Shown here in pieces: positions 8,479 through 15,350 of a DNA stretch of 19,506 nt. The notes beneath the pieces were generated by a model. The model was given only the letters and a program-made list of their open reading frames with translations, was not told the DNA's origin and ran no database searches. How positions within the stretch are numbered: position 1 is the stretch's first letter; the number at the start of each line of letters is the position of its first letter. The DNA is from GCA-002840305 sp964609365 (GTDB taxonomy: Bacteria > Patescibacteriota > Patescibacteriia > Patescibacteriales > UBA12465): assembly GCA_964609365.1 (NCBI GenBank), contig CAZSRC010000016.1, positions 1 through 19,506 of the forward strand, written 5' to 3'. Made by a program: the position numbers and the translations under genes.

Positions 8479-8507
8479 AATATATAATATTTACAAATTT
8501 TAGTCAA
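8479..8507 (-). promoter_or_regulatory. Promoter of the glycan operon
   Basis: On the minus strand TTGACT (8507-8502) is followed after 17 bp by TATATT (8484-8479). The predicted start near 8472 gives an untranslated leader of about 40 bases before the ATG at 8432. A plus-strand TATAAT (8483-8488), which may serve the divergent gene at 8511, overlaps this -10 box. Confidence 0.6.
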
Positions 8508-8510
8508 TTT

Positions 8511-10607
8511 ATGAAAATAAAAAAATCAACAATAAATATTATCAACAATCCGAACAAAAGCTTTGTTCAGTCAATTTTTATTGAAGGAAATAAAAATCAA
8601 AGTGAAAAGGCTGGATCACTTTTTATCTTAGCAGAAGTAAATCATCCTGATAAGATTTCTAAAAAAATAATTTTTATTATTAGTCAATTATTAGAAAAAA
8701 ATTATTATTTAAATGAAAAAATATTCCTAGCTGATAACATTAATGGCTTAAAAGCTGAGTCAATCTTTGAATCATCATTAATTAAAACCAATAAAGAGTT
8801 ATTAGAGTTTATAGACCAAGAAAAAATTAATTTTAATTTTAAAAATTTAAATGTAATAGCTGGTCTTTTTTATGAGGAGCAAATATTTTTTTCTAGCATG
8901 GGGCAAAATAAATCATTTTTAATCAGAAAAACCGATAAAGGTCTGCATGTTAGTGATATTAATCCAGATGGAGAGGACTTTGAAATGGATGAGTTAGCTT
9001 CGGGTAAAATTTTTTCATCAATAGTCAGCGGAGATATGCCAGATAATTCTTTTATAATTTTTACCAATGAATCTTTGTCACAATACCTATTAAATGATGA
9101 GTTTCTAAAAATATTAGAAAATTTAAAACTAGAAGGAGCTAGCGAGCAAATAAAGAATTCACTAAAAAGGATTAATAATTATTCTAATTTTTCCGGTTTA
9201 TTAATAAAAAAGGTATGTAATACTTCAGAATTCAATGATTTAAATTGTGAAAAAAATAATTTAATAGCTAGTGAAAAAAATACCGAAGATTTATTAAAAG
9301 CGCCGGGATCAATCTCTAAAAAACAATTTAGAAAGAAAATATTTTATATTTTAAATAAAATTAATATATTTAAAGTATTTTCATTAATAATAAAAGCGCT
9401 TAAAAAAGCAAGTGCGAATAAAAAATCTAAAATAAAAAATAATAATGAAATTATTAATGAAATTATAGACAATAATTCACCAAAGAAAAATAAAATAAAA
9501 AAAGTATTAATAATAGGATTGTTAATTCTTTTATCTATTTTTGTTACTAGTTTATATTTTCAAAAAAATAAAGAAAATAAAATAATTGAAGAAGATAATA
9601 GTTATGATTTTGAAGAGCTTATTAATCAAAAACTTAGTCAAGTAGAGTCATCCCTTCTTTACAATAATGAAATAAGGGCAAGGGAAATTATTGAAGAAAT
9701 TAGACAAAATATAGACTCTTTAAGCTCTAAAGAGAAAAATAAAATAAAAAACTTCAATGAAATAGAAGAGAAATTAGGAGAGCAAATTAATAAAATTCAA
9801 AAAATGATTAAAATATCTAATCCTAGAGAGATAGCTAATTTTTCAATGTTAAATAGCGATAATCAAATAAATTCTATAGCTTTTAATTCTAGCGATAAAA
9901 ATATTTATGCCTTAGATGGTAAGAATAACTCTATTTATTCATTGGATTTAAATGATGGATTATTATCCAAAATAACAGAAAATGAAAATATCAAAGGAGA
10001 TGCATCTTTTTCAGCAAACTATAAGAATAATTCATACTTTATAATCTCCGATCAATTTATAAGTATAGAAAAAAATAAGTCAGTAAATTTAAATAAAATA
10101 TCAGTAGAAGATATAAGCAGCATCTCATCTTTTGATGTTTATGATAACAAAGCTTATCTTGCCGATAAAAACAAAAATCAAGTATTTAGATATACAAAAA
10201 ATGCTAATATTTTTTCATCAGCATCGCCAAGAATAAATAATACAGAGTCGCTAGATATTATTGGGATGGCTATAGATCACAACACCTTCCCTAGTCCAAT
10301 ATTTATTCTAAATAAGAATGGATCAATTAATAAATATTTTAATGGTAATAAAGAGGATTATCAGATTGATATTATTGACCCAGTAATAGAAAGCCCTGAC
10401 ATTATTAGGCTGGACAAGGACTATATTTATGTCTTGGAAAAAAATAAAAACAGAATAGTTGTCTTCTCTAAAAATAATGGGTCTTTTGTTAATCAATATT
10501 ATTCTGAAAATTTAAGTAATATTAAAGATATAAACATTGATGAGGCTCAGAGAAAAATATACATATTAAATGATAGCAAAATATTTGAAATAAATCTTAG
10601 CTTGTAA
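8511..10607 (+). CDS. Membrane protein with PP2C-like cytoplasmic domain and external beta-propeller
   Basis: This 698-residue protein has three parts. Residues about 15-235 resemble a PP2C phosphatase fold: NLNVIAGLFYEEQIFFSSMGQNKSFL corresponds in pattern to the strand pair with 'vANvGDSRayL', and GDMPDNSFIIFTNESLSQYL (174-193) to 'GDxlLLcSDGL'. The metal-binding DGMGG motif is absent, so it is probably catalytically dead. A basic linker leads to one membrane helix (about 329-350). Then come a charged coiled coil (about 365-430) and a beta-rich part (about 440-698) with recurring strand-turn units such as NIYALDGKNNSIYSLD and KAYLADKNKNQVFRY, like an NHL/SMP-30-type propeller. It is transcribed divergently from the glycan operon and ends in a terminator shared with rplL. 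The assignments are fold-level and the biological role is unknown. Confidence 0.65.
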   Translation: MKIKKSTINIINNPNKSFVQSIFIEGNKNQSEKAGSLFILAEVNHPDKISKKIIFIISQLLEKNYYLNEKIFLADNINGLKAESIFESSLIKTNKELLEFIDQEKINFNFKNLNVIAGLFYEEQIFFSSMGQNKSFLIRKTDKGLHVSDINPDGEDFEMDELASGKIFSSIVSGDMPDNSFIIFTNESLSQYLLNDEFLKILENLKLEGASEQIKNSLKRINNYSNFSGLLIKKVCNTSEFNDLNCEKNNLIASEKNTEDLLKAPGSISKKQFRKKIFYILNKINIFKVFSLIIKALKKASANKKSKIKNNNEIINEIIDNNSPKKNKIKKVLIIGLLILLSIFVTSLYFQKNKENKIIEEDNSYDFEELINQKLSQVESSLLYNNEIRAREIIEEIRQNIDSLSSKEKNKIKNFNEIEEKLGEQINKIQKMIKISNPREIANFSMLNSDNQINSIAFNSSDKNIYALDGKNNSIYSLDLNDGLLSKITENENIKGDASFSANYKNNSYFIISDQFISIEKNKSVNLNKISVEDISSISSFDVYDNKAYLADKNKNQVFRYTKNANIFSSASPRINNTESLDIIGMAIDHNTFPSPIFILNKNGSINKYFNGNKEDYQIDIIDPVIESPDIIRLDKDYIYVLEKNKNRIVVFSKNNGSFVNQYYSENLSNIKDINIDEAQRKIYILNDSKIFEINLSL

Positions 10608-10610
10608 AAC

Positions 10611-10645
10611 AAAAAAAGAAGAGCTTTGCGGCTCTTCTTTTTTTT
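10611..10645. terminator. Bidirectional intrinsic terminator
   Basis: AAAAAAAGAAGAGC (10611-10624), loop TTTGCG, then GCTCTTCTTTTTTT (10631-10644). The stem is flanked by A and T runs, so it works for both the membrane propeller gene (plus) and rplL (minus). Confidence 0.92.
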
Positions 10646-10655
10646 ATTTTTTGAA

Positions 10656-11063
10656 TTACTTTAATGTTGCTTTTCCTCCAGCTTCTTCAATTTTCTTCTT
10701 TATTTCTTCAGCTTCTTCCTTTTTAACGCCCTCCTTAACAACCTTTGGAGCTGCATCAACTAAATCTTTAGCTTCTTTAAGACCCATTTCAGTTATTTCT
10801 CTAACTACTTTAATAACTGCAATTTTATTTGCACCAGCTTCACTTAATTCAATGTCAAAGCTAGATTTCTCTTCTGAAGCTTCTGCAGCACCAGCAGCTG
10901 GCATAGCGCCCATCATCATAGCTGGAGCAGAGGCTGAAACACCAAATTTATCCTCTAAGATTTTAACTAATTCAGCTAAATCTAAAACACTCATTTTTTC
11001 GACTTCCTCAACTAATGATTTGAATTTAGCTGGGACTTCAACAACTTTTTTTTCTTCTGACAT
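10656..11063 (-). CDS. rplL: 50S ribosomal protein bL12 (L7/L12)
   Basis: The 135-residue product has the full bL12 layout. An N-terminal helical dimerisation domain (about 8-40: LVEEVEKMSVLDLAELVKIL) is followed by an Ala/Met/Gly-rich hinge (44-62) and the C-terminal globular domain. That domain carries the factor-binding helix, with IAVIKVVREITEMGLKEAK and VDAAPKVVKEGV. It forms the stalk with L10 and recruits translational GTPases. It lies 76 bases downstream of rplJ in the usual order and ends at a shared terminator. A short hairpin (ATGAT/ATCAT) sits in the rplJ-rplL gap, and a weak AGG precedes the start. Length and motifs are typical. Confidence 0.98.
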   Translation of the reverse strand: MSEEKKVVEVPAKFKSLVEEVEKMSVLDLAELVKILEDKFGVSASAPAMMMGAMPAAGAAEASEEKSSFDIELSEAGANKIAVIKVVREITEMGLKEAKDLVDAAPKVVKEGVKKEEAEEIKKKIEEAGGKATLK

Positions 11064-11139
11064 AATTTTGTTAACCTGCGATGATCATTTAAAATCATGA
11101 AACATAACAGATATTATTAATTATTAATTAATTTATTAA

Positions 11140-11664
11140 TTATTTTTTATCACTAATAGCTTTTAAAACAGTTACTAGACCTCTCAAGTTTCCTGATAAG
11201 ACATTAACAAAGCCAGAAATAGGAGCATTTAAAGATCCAACTAATTTAGCATACAATTCTTGTTTTCCTGGAAGCTTAGCTAAACTCTCTACATCTTCCT
11301 TGCTAATAAACTTTCCATCTAAAACACCTCCAACAAATTCAATTTTTCCTTGATTATTTTTTTTAAAATTAAAAACAACTTTAGCTGGAGAAACCTCATC
11401 TTCATAAGCAAAAATAGTGGCAACTTTTCCTGGCAAGCTTTTAATATCAATATCTTTTAAATTATTATTTTTAAAAGCTAAATCTAATAAAGTTTTTTTA
11501 GAAACGTAATATTCACCATTTTCATTTTTTAAACTGTGGCGTAATTCTTCGTTATCTTTAACACCTAAAGCATCAAAACTAGCAAAAACAATAGATTTTG
11601 CATTTTTAATCTTTACATCTAGGTCTCTTAGAATTTCCTTTTTTTGCTCTTTATTTTTTGGCAT
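11140..11664 (-). CDS. rplJ: 50S ribosomal protein uL10
   Basis: This is a uL10 of 174 residues starting MPKNKEQKKEIL at the ATG 11664-11662; a TTG nine bases upstream is a less likely start. The family pattern is clear: AKSIVFASFDALGVKDNEELR, YYVSKKTLLDLAF and LPGKVATIFAYEDEVSPAKV, then the C-terminal helix that binds L12 dimers. It anchors the L12 stalk to the 23S rRNA. The gene is preceded by an L10 leader with a candidate attenuator and a promoter at 11800-11828, and is followed by rplL. No rplK or rplA sits upstream in this window; the next gene upstream is rlmN, so rplJ-rplL form their own operon here. Confidence 0.97.
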   Translation of the reverse strand: MPKNKEQKKEILRDLDVKIKNAKSIVFASFDALGVKDNEELRHSLKNENGEYYVSKKTLLDLAFKNNNLKDIDIKSLPGKVATIFAYEDEVSPAKVVFNFKKNNQGKIEFVGGVLDGKFISKEDVESLAKLPGKQELYAKLVGSLNAPISGFVNVLSGNLRGLVTVLKAISDKK

Positions 11665-11687
11665 ATTATTCAAGTTAATTAATAAAT

Positions 11688-11711
11688 AAAAAAATCTGCT
11701 AAACTTGCAGA
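11688..11711 (-). terminator. Candidate rplJ leader attenuator hairpin
   Basis: TCTGC (11711-11707), a 7-base loop, GCAGA (11699-11695), then seven T. The 5' arm is the same TCTGC that closes the L10 leader, so the two stems exclude each other. Five base pairs make it weak, so a role in attenuation is inferred. Confidence 0.5.
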
Positions 11712-11786
11712 CGAAAATAAAAACAATAATGTTTAAATCTCGGCAAGTCTTATATTAACCATTATAGTTAAATGCTAGCTGTCTGC
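11707..11786 (-). promoter_or_regulatory. L10 (rplJ) leader RNA
   Basis: The minus-strand leader begins GCAGACAGC (11786 downward) and closes with GTCTGC (11712-11707), giving a perfect 6-bp outer stem. Inside are a TTAAC/GTTAA helix and the sequence ACTTGCCGAGA. The GCAGACAGC...TGCCGAG signature matches the known L10-leader family, bound by the L10-L12 complex for autoregulation. A covariance-model search would settle the exact limits. Confidence 0.82.
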
Positions 11787-11799
11787 GACTTATATTAAA

Positions 11800-11828
11800 A
11801 GAATATATTATTTTTAAAAATTAGTCAA
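11800..11828 (-). promoter_or_regulatory. rplJ-rplL promoter
   Basis: TTGACT (11828-11823), a 17-bp spacer, then TATTCT (11805-11800); a 15-bp spacing to TATATT is an alternative. Transcription would start just before the L10 leader. It lies immediately downstream of the rlmN stop codon. Confidence 0.6.
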
Positions 11829-11834
11829 TAGATA

Positions 11835-12827
11835 TTAAAATGAAGAAAGTTGGCCACAAGCCCCAAAAACATCTTGATTAAATCTATGTCTTTCAACAAA
11901 ATTTACTCTATTTTTAGATAATACCTTTTTAAAATTTATTACACTCTGTTGATCAGACGCATCTAATAATCCAGTTTTATTATGCTGGATAATATTTAAC
12001 ATATATAAAGGTCTTTGCATTAATAAGGACAAATTTTCAGCATCATTTTTGGAATCATTCACCCCCTTGATGAGCATATATTCAAACATCACTTTTCTGT
12101 TGGTCTTCTCTATATAATAATCGATAGATTCAAACAATTTTTTAAGTGGATATTTTTTTGTTCCAGGCATAAAATTGGCTCTCGTCTTATCATCCGAAAA
12201 ATGAAGTGATATAGCTAAATTAACTTTATTTTTTTCATTTGTCATCTTTCTAATACCATCACAAATACCAATTGTTGATATAGAAATTTTTCTAGAAGAA
12301 ATATTAAATAAATCTTCTCTGTTTAAGGAAACTATTGACTTGAAAACATTTTCATAATTTAAAAATGGCTCTCCGCTACCCATAAAAACAACATTACTTA
12401 ATGATCCTAAATTTTTTGACTTTAGATACCTAGACCAGAATAATGCCTGTAGTATTATTTCATCAGAATTTAGACTTCTCTTGAAACTAGCTCCTGATGC
12501 ACAGAATTTACAAGCCAAAGGGCAGCTAACCTGAGATGATAAACAAGCTGTATTTCTAGAATCTTTATGAACCATTAAAGCAGTCTCTATTTTAGAATTA
12601 TCATTTAAATATATTAATGCCTTAGCTGATCGAGAATCCTTGGATACAAAAAGCTCTGATTTAATATTGATAGGAAAATCACGATTTAAATCATTTCTTA
12701 AATTGATAGGAAAAACCGTTGCTTGAGACCAGTCATCAATTAAATCTTGGAATAAAAGCTTTTTTGCTTGAGTAGTTCTAAAGCGAGCTTCCTTTAATAA
12801 TAGTTTTTCTAAATTATTTAAATTCAT
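11835..12827 (-). CDS. rlmN: 23S rRNA (adenine-C2)/tRNA methyltransferase RlmN
   Basis: This is a 330-residue radical-SAM methyltransferase. The iron-sulfur motif CPLACKFC (C102, C106, C109) is preceded seven residues earlier by C95, in TACLSSQV. This matches the spacing of the methylated E. coli Cys118 to its cluster. The second catalytic Cys is C324 in FGACGQL near the C-terminus. FMGSGEPFLN (148-157) is the GGEP-type SAM-binding segment, and FEYMLIKGVNDS (248-259) is a family signature. It methylates A2503 of 23S rRNA and A37 of some tRNAs. It is shorter than the E. coli protein because of a reduced N-terminal domain. A TTGTAA-17-TAGTAT promoter lies so close to the ATG that the transcript may be nearly leaderless. 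Cfr is less likely because the SSQV and GACGQL contexts are RlmN-like. Confidence 0.9.
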   Translation of the reverse strand: MNLNNLEKLLLKEARFRTTQAKKLLFQDLIDDWSQATVFPINLRNDLNRDFPINIKSELFVSKDSRSAKALIYLNDNSKIETALMVHKDSRNTACLSSQVSCPLACKFCASGASFKRSLNSDEIILQALFWSRYLKSKNLGSLSNVVFMGSGEPFLNYENVFKSIVSLNREDLFNISSRKISISTIGICDGIRKMTNEKNKVNLAISLHFSDDKTRANFMPGTKKYPLKKLFESIDYYIEKTNRKVMFEYMLIKGVNDSKNDAENLSLLMQRPLYMLNIIQHNKTGLLDASDQQSVINFKKVLSKNRVNFVERHRFNQDVFGACGQLSSF

Positions 12828-12875
12828 ATAAATAATACTAACATCAAAAAATTAATATTACAAGCAAATAAAAAC

Positions 12876-12904
12876 TTGACATTTTTTTAAAAAAGGGCTA
12901 ATTT
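12876..12904 (+). promoter_or_regulatory. Promoter of the RlpA-like gene
   Basis: A perfect -35 TTGACA (12876-12881) with 17 bp to a poor -10, TAATTT (12899-12904). The start codon follows at 12933. There is no Shine-Dalgarno sequence between. Confidence 0.5.
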
Positions 12905-12932
12905 ATCCTTTCTTGATTAATTTTTTAAAAAA

Positions 12933-13367
12933 ATGAAAGAAAAAAGACTATTTACAACAATATTACAATTATTATTAGTATATATCCTAATTATTAATAT
13001 ATCGGTAAGTGAAAATTATTTTACAAAAACTGATAATATAAAAAATGAGGAAATTACTAGCATTATTGAATATGAATATTTCTATGCTATGACGAGTTGG
13101 TATGGGGCTGGATTCCAAGGTCGAAAAATGGCCAGTGGAGAGATTTTTGATATGAATGATGAAAGTATAGCAGCTCATAGACATTTAGAATTTGGCACTA
13201 AACTAGAAGTAATAAATCCAGATAATAAAAAAATTGTTTATGTAACCATAAAAGATCGAGGTCCTTATATTAAAAATAGAGAATTTGATATTTCTTATGC
13301 TGCTGCAAAAAAGCTAGGAATTATAGAAAATGGAGTAAAAAAATTAAAAATAAGAATAATAGAATAA
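12933..13367 (+). CDS. RlpA-like double-psi beta-barrel exported protein
   Basis: This 144-residue protein has an N-terminal membrane or signal segment (about 6-26). Residues about 53-143 form an RlpA-like double-psi beta-barrel: TSWYGAGFQGRKMASGE (54-70), AAHRHLEFGTKLEV (80-93), KDRGPYI (107-113) and REFDISYAAAKKLG (116-129). The residues that in RlpA proteins bind or cleave naked peptidoglycan glycan strands are present, including the Asp of FD and the His of AAHR. There is no SPOR domain, so this is the minimal form. It is probably a periplasmic or external wall-modifying enzyme. It is monocistronic, with its own promoter at 12876-12904 and a strong terminator at 13391-13418. Confidence 0.88.
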   Translation: MKEKRLFTTILQLLLVYILIINISVSENYFTKTDNIKNEEITSIIEYEYFYAMTSWYGAGFQGRKMASGEIFDMNDESIAAHRHLEFGTKLEVINPDNKKIVYVTIKDRGPYIKNREFDISYAAAKKLGIIENGVKKLKIRIIE

Positions 13368-13390
13368 AAATTATCATATTAGTTTAAACA

Positions 13391-13418
13391 AAAAAGACAG
13401 TCTCTCGACTGTCTTTTT
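13391..13418. terminator. Bidirectional intrinsic terminator
   Basis: AAAAAGACAGTC (13391-13402), loop TCTC, GACTGTCTTTTT (13407-13418) with A and T flanks. It separates the convergent RlpA-like and RRM genes. Confidence 0.93.
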
Positions 13419-13441
13419 TTATTTGAATTTGAGGAATAATA

Positions 13442-13768
13442 TTAATCTCTAGATCCAAATCTGTTGCTAGATCCGTTAAAACCACCTCTGTTTCCTCCAC
13501 CGAAGTTAGAACGAGGTCTGTCTTCTTGAGGACGAGCTTCACTGACAACAATGTTTCTTCCTTCTAATTCAGAATTATTAAACATTTCTACAGCTTTTTG
13601 AGCTTCTTCATCTGAAGACATTTCAACAAAACCGAAACCCTTAGAACGTCCAGTCATTTTATCCATGATAACAACAGCTGACTCTACTGTACCTGCTTGA
13701 GAAAATAATTCATTCAATTTATCATCTCTAACAGAAAAAGGTAAACTACCTACAAATATTTTTTTCAT
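13442..13768 (-). CDS. Small RRM RNA-binding protein with Gly/Arg-rich tail
   Basis: This 108-residue protein has one RNA recognition motif at residues 1-79. RNP2 is IFVGSL (4-9) and RNP1 is KGFGFVEM (43-50), both with the aromatic residues that stack on RNA bases. The C-terminal 28 residues are rich in Gly, Arg, Asn and Ser (GGGNRGGFNG), like an RGG tail. Similar single-RRM proteins occur in cyanobacteria, where many are cold-induced, and in CPR bacteria; their RNA targets are mostly unknown. The gene is monocistronic, with a TTGCTT-17-TATACT promoter at 13883-13911 and a structured leader of about 108 bases. No Shine-Dalgarno sequence precedes the ATG. Confidence 0.92.
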   Translation of the reverse strand: MKKIFVGSLPFSVRDDKLNELFSQAGTVESAVVIMDKMTGRSKGFGFVEMSSDEEAQKAVEMFNNSELEGRNIVVSEARPQEDRPRSNFGGGNRGGFNGSSNRFGSRD

Positions 13769-13773
13769 AACGA

Positions 13774-13857
13774 TATATTCTTATGTAAAATTTATAAAAA
13801 AACAAGTCGACCTTTTATCTAACTCTTTACATAAAAATTTTTTTTCGTAAGAATATA
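13774..13857 (-). promoter_or_regulatory. Inverted-repeat structure in the RRM gene leader
   Basis: The 16 bases at 13774-13789 (TATATTCTTATGTAAA on plus) pair with two blocks: TTTACAT (13826-13832) and AAGAATATA (13849-13857). The insert between the blocks (AAAAATTTTTTTTCGT) can fold on itself. The stem ends 5 bases from the ATG, so it could control translation. Confidence 0.6.
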
Positions 13858-13882
13858 GAAAACGTCTTGTTCACTAAAATGA

Positions 13883-13911
13883 AGTATAGCATAATTCAAA
13901 AAATAAAGCAA
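13883..13911 (-). promoter_or_regulatory. Promoter of the RRM gene
   Basis: TTGCTT (13911-13906), 17 bp, TATACT (13888-13883). The start near 13876 gives a leader of about 108 bases. Confidence 0.6.
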
Positions 13912-13937
13912 TAGCTTTTAAAAACTAAATAGGGTAA

Positions 13938-14129
13938 TTAAATAGCTTGTAAAATTGCCCAAATTAAATATGCTATGTAAAGAAGGATTAAAAATAAGCC
14001 AGACATTCTACCAACTTTCCATCTTTTCATAATTAATAAAAAGAACACGGCAAAAACAGTAGCAAAAAGAAGTATAATAGAACTATTTAGATTTTCAGTG
14101 GCAACATGAATAGTTTTCCCTTTTCCCAC
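13938..14129 (-). pseudogene. C-terminal fragment of the Na+/Ca2+ exchanger (frame-shifted part)
   Basis: These 63 codons read GKGKTIHVATENLNSSIILLFATVFAVFFLLIMKRW and so on, which is the normal end of a YrbG/NCKX-type exchanger: a short loop and the last two membrane helices. The apparent start is a GTG at 14129, only 6 bases after an in-frame TAA, with no ribosome binding site, so independent translation is unlikely. It overlaps the main exchanger frame by 35 bases and lies in its +1 frame. Without it the exchanger lacks two of about ten helices. Confidence 0.7.
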
Positions 14130-15006
14130 TAATACTTAATAATAAAACCCAAGGTAATCCTAGGCCAATTAATATATCAAAAATATTAGAACCAATTGCA
14201 TTAGAAATGGCCATACCACCTCTTCCCTGTTTTGCTACTACTATAGATGATATTAAATCTGGAATACTGGTTCCAGCAGCTAATATAGTTAAACCAATAA
14301 TCACTGAAGGTATATTAAAAAAATCAGCAATAAAAACAGCGCTTTCAACCAAAACCCAACTAAGCACAGCTATTGATGCTATTGAAATAAAGAAAACTGA
14401 CCAATAATGCTTGGGACTTGGGAATAATTTATCTAAAACTGATTCTATTAATGAAAAAAATCTACCTAATAGTGTTTTTCTTTTAGATTCTTTATCTAAT
14501 GATTTGTCTAAATCTTCAATAATATCTTTACTTTCCTCTTTATATGGTAATATTTTTTTCCACTTAAATACTGCAAAAACATAAATAACATAGAGAAGTA
14601 GGAATATTCCAGCTTCACTAAGAGTTATAACTCCATCCTTAAATGAAAATATTAAAATAATAATACTCAAAGAATAAAAAATTAAATCTCTAATAACTGG
14701 TTGCCAGGCAATAAAAGCCTTCTTAACCATAGCAGAGGCTCCTATTATTACTGAAATATTAAATAAAGCTGATCCAACAATTGTTCCGGCTCCCATAGCT
14801 TCGTTTCTTGGCTTAAAAAGAGCCATTAAGGATATGAATAATTCTGGCGCACTTGAGCCAACCGCTATTAAGGTTGCCCCGGCAACATCTGAATTTATTC
14901 TTATCCTCTCAGAAATGGCATCTAATGAGTCAACAAAATAACGATCACAAATAATAGCCAATAAATAAAAAGATAATAAAATTAAAAAAATGTGTAAAAT
15001 AAGCAT
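14095..15006 (-). CDS. K+-dependent-type Na+/Ca2+ exchanger, frame-disrupted near the 3' end
   Basis: This 303-residue frame carries both alpha repeats of the calcium/cation antiporter family. Alpha-1 includes DVAGATLIAVGSSAPELF (40-57, E55) and GTIVGSALFNISV (74-86). Alpha-2 includes LAAGTSIPDLISS (242-254, D250) and SNAIGSNIFDILIGLGLPW (268-286). ICDRYFVDSLD near the N-terminus and the alpha-2 Asp resemble NCKX-like exchangers, suggesting K+ coupling as well. A hydrophilic loop (150-200) separates the halves. The frame ends at a TGA after the foreign-looking ENYSCCH; the expected last two helices are in the +1 frame at 13938-14129. The switch point is within GGGAAAAGGGAAAA (14127-14114). 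An extra base, a sequencing error or programmed +1 shifting at the AGG codon would all fit. Confidence 0.88.
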   Translation of the reverse strand: MLILHIFLILLSFYLLAIICDRYFVDSLDAISERIRINSDVAGATLIAVGSSAPELFISLMALFKPRNEAMGAGTIVGSALFNISVIIGASAMVKKAFIAWQPVIRDLIFYSLSIIILIFSFKDGVITLSEAGIFLLLYVIYVFAVFKWKKILPYKEESKDIIEDLDKSLDKESKRKTLLGRFFSLIESVLDKLFPSPKHYWSVFFISIASIAVLSWVLVESAVFIADFFNIPSVIIGLTILAAGTSIPDLISSIVVAKQGRGGMAISNAIGSNIFDILIGLGLPWVLLLSISGKRENYSCCH

Positions 15007-15050
15007 AAACTAATTATTAAATTATTTAAAAAATATTATAAATTTATAAT

Positions 15051-15084
15051 AAAAAAATGTCTTATTTGATTAAAACATTTTTTT
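15051..15084. terminator. AT-rich hairpin, weak bidirectional terminator
   Basis: AAAAAAATGT (15051-15060) and ACATTTTTTT (15075-15084) are perfectly complementary around a 14-base loop. It lies between the small basic protein gene and the exchanger gene. The AT-only stem is weak, and some readthrough into the exchanger gene is likely. Confidence 0.5.
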
Positions 15085-15106
15085 AGTTCATCTAATTATT
15101 TCTTAG

Positions 15107-15232
15107 TTAGTTTTTTGCAAGACTTTTTTCAGCTCTCTCTTCTAGCATAACACGCTTTACTTCTAGGCGTTTAGCAGTTTTATGAGACTTGCTGTTTTTT
15201 CTTTTACCAACTCTATGTGGTTTAAGTGCCAT
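15107..15232 (-). CDS. 41-residue basic protein, ribosomal-protein-like in composition
   Basis: The minus strand from the ATG at 15232 reads MALKPHRVGKRKNSKSHKTA, then KRLEVKRVMLEERAEKSLAKN and TAA (15109-15107). The product is very basic in its first half (K, R, H and S rich, no acidic residues up to residue 23) and forms a likely amphipathic helix in the second half. It uses CGC and CGT Arg codons, rare elsewhere in this AT-rich window, as highly expressed genes tend to. It has its own good promoter (TTGCTT-17-TATTAT). The start MALKPHR loosely recalls bL32, but the zinc Cys and the length do not match, so I do not assign it. A small ribosome-associated or nucleic-acid-binding protein is the best guess. 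Confidence 0.75.
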   Translation of the reverse strand: MALKPHRVGKRKNSKSHKTAKRLEVKRVMLEERAEKSLAKN

Positions 15233-15265
15233 ATTATTTAATTTAATTATAAATATAACAAAATT

Positions 15266-15294
15266 ATAATAACATAAAATAAATTAATAAGCAA
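15266..15294 (-). promoter_or_regulatory. Promoter of the 41-residue basic protein gene
   Basis: TTGCTT (15294-15289), 17 bp, TATTAT (15271-15266). The predicted start near 15259 leaves a leader of about 26 bases. It lies just after the terminator of the mTERF-like gene. Confidence 0.6.
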
Positions 15295-15311
15295 AAAAAT
15301 ATTCTATTTAT

Positions 15312-15338
15312 AAAAAAACCCCTTTTTATAGAAAGGGG
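15312..15338 (-). terminator. Intrinsic terminator of the mTERF-like gene
   Basis: On the minus strand CCCCTTT (15338-15332), a 6-base loop, AAAGGGG (15325-15319) and then seven T (15318-15312). It is 13 bases after the stop codon. Confidence 0.92.
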
Positions 15339-15350
15339 CTCTTTGTGCAA

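Noticed and set aside
7809..8507. Longer start for the winged-helix regulator at 8507
   Set aside because: The extra 25 codons overlap the -35 and -10 boxes and do not match the family start MLDKLFGSKARV.
10651..11100. Plus-strand open frame of 149 codons opposite rplL
   Set aside because: The minus strand encodes a clear bL12; the Ser/Ala-rich plus frame is its shadow.
14095..14097. Recoded TGA (Gly, as in Gracilibacteria/SR1) ending the exchanger frame
   Set aside because: Reading through TGA does not restore similarity; the matching C-terminus is in the +1 frame, and no other gene has in-frame TGA.
15107..15232. Calling the 41-residue basic protein bL32 or bL34
   Set aside because: It lacks the zinc Cys pairs and length of bL32 and the core motif of bL34; similarity is limited to composition and the first few residues.
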